DNA from: Pseudeuparius sepicola
Taxonomy: Eukaryota; Arthropoda; Insecta; Coleoptera; Anthribidae
Assembly: GCA_963920635.1 (NCBI GenBank)
Contig: OY987304.1
Coordinates: 36,270,365-36,334,364 of the forward strand
Length of the DNA: 64,000 bases
Reading direction: 5' to 3'
A program made the translations under genes and the position numbers. The notes under the pieces were generated by a model that was given only the letters and a program-made list of their open reading frames with translations, had not been told where the DNA came from and made no database searches. The first letter of the stretch is position 1. The number at the start of each line of letters is the position of its first letter. Shown piece by piece: positions 63,845-64,000 of the stretch.

Positions 63845-64000
63845 ATCTATTCAACGTTTAGAAGCACGCTCCTATTATCCGTTCGTAAAGTCCTTCATGA
63901 ACAATGACATCGTAGAAATAACCGTTAATCAAGGTGACGCTTGGTTGTTGATGTATGATGCTGCAATTTTCGTAAAAGGTAAAATAAGCAAGAAATCAGG
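63792..64000 (+). CDS. Hexon-like major capsid protein, N-terminal part (runs off the window)
   Basis: Open from ATG 63792 to the window edge (69 codons seen). The start VFDVHQKPKFDESIQRLEAR, then SYYPFVKSFMNNDIVEITV and a WLLMYDAAIFVKGKI strand, has the layout of the double-jelly-roll major capsid proteins of Maverick/adintovirus elements, where a Phe-x-x-x-Phe-x-x-x-D/N region leads into the first beta strands. Too little is present to confirm both jelly rolls. Identification relies on this start and on gene order after protease and penton-like genes. Confidence 0.6.
   Translation, partial: MSLTHQVFDVHQKPKFDESIQRLEARSYYPFVKSFMNNDIVEITVNQGDAWLLMYDAAIFVKGKISKKS

Larger units (their letters stand above)
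60425..64000 (+). mobile_element. Adintovirus/Maverick-Polinton-like endogenous viral element, one end (continues past window)
   Basis: A compact plus-strand set of short genes typical of arthropod adintovirus/Maverick elements: OB-like small protein, PLA2, hydrophobic protein, adenain-like protease, penton-like and hexon-like capsid proteins. Polymerase B, integrase and packaging ATPase are not in the window and would be expected beyond 64000. The left border is placed near 60425, where repeats and regulatory motifs start. Neither a TIR nor a target duplication can be verified because the other end is absent. Confidence 0.7.

Overview
The window is insect nuclear DNA: AT-rich, repeat-dense, with no complete host gene. 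Evidence for an insect is the R4/Dong-type non-LTR retrotransposon in TAA microsatellites, mariner and pogo transposases of insect type, many short TIR elements ending CAGGGTG...CACCCTG, and an integrated adintovirus/Maverick-like DNA virus with insect-style TATA plus TCAGTY promoters. The order (beetle, bug or other) cannot be fixed from sequence alone.

Layout. 1-1.0 kb: AT-rich DNA and a GC-rich probable element tail. 1.04-12.3 kb: three head-to-tail Dong/R4 copies. Copy 1 is 5' truncated with an open frame. Copy 2 looks full length, with a repeated and structured 5'UTR, but it has a premature stop and an in-frame deletion through the RT catalytic core. Copy 3 is 5' truncated with an intact 1131-codon frame. 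12.3-29 kb: non-coding DNA with nested short elements, among them a 648-bp MITE with 81-bp TIRs, a tRNA-like sequence, a palindromic foldback element split by a LINE fragment, an 88-bp tandem array split by a MITE, and dispersed repeat pairs. 29-41 kb: decayed transposon genes (DDE_1 transposase, LINE RT, Ty3/Gypsy integrase) and a delimited 2.86-kb pogo-like element with TA duplications. 40.9-43.9 kb: a satellite cluster made of (ATGT)n, a 122-bp repeat with CRE and YY1/PHO-like sites, a perfect 154-bp inverted repeat, and a 1.9-kb almost invariant pentanucleotide array. 44-60 kb: more foldback elements, LINE remnants, one probable host immunoglobulin-domain exon (minus strand, near 48.3 kb), a mariner relic, and a 5S-like Pol III sequence.

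60.4-64 kb is the most notable part: one end of an adintovirus/Maverick-type element. After a CRE/YY1 composite comes a ~0.5-kb array of imperfect repeats holding eight perfect matches to the inverted-repeat ecdysone response element consensus. A compact plus-strand cassette follows: a small OB-like protein, a tiny basic protein overlapping it by ATGA, a parvovirus-type phospholipase A2, a hydrophobic membrane-active protein, an adenain-like cysteine protease, a penton-like minor capsid protein, a small basic ORF, and the start of a hexon-like major capsid protein cut by the window edge. At least two genes have a TATA box 33 nt before an initiator, with the ATG only 4-6 nt further on. The cassette is largely open; one pair of homopolymer frameshifts lies between the PLA2 and the hydrophobic segment.

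Limits: family names rest on motifs read by eye; no database or alignment search was run. Element borders are approximate unless TIRs or target duplications are cited.
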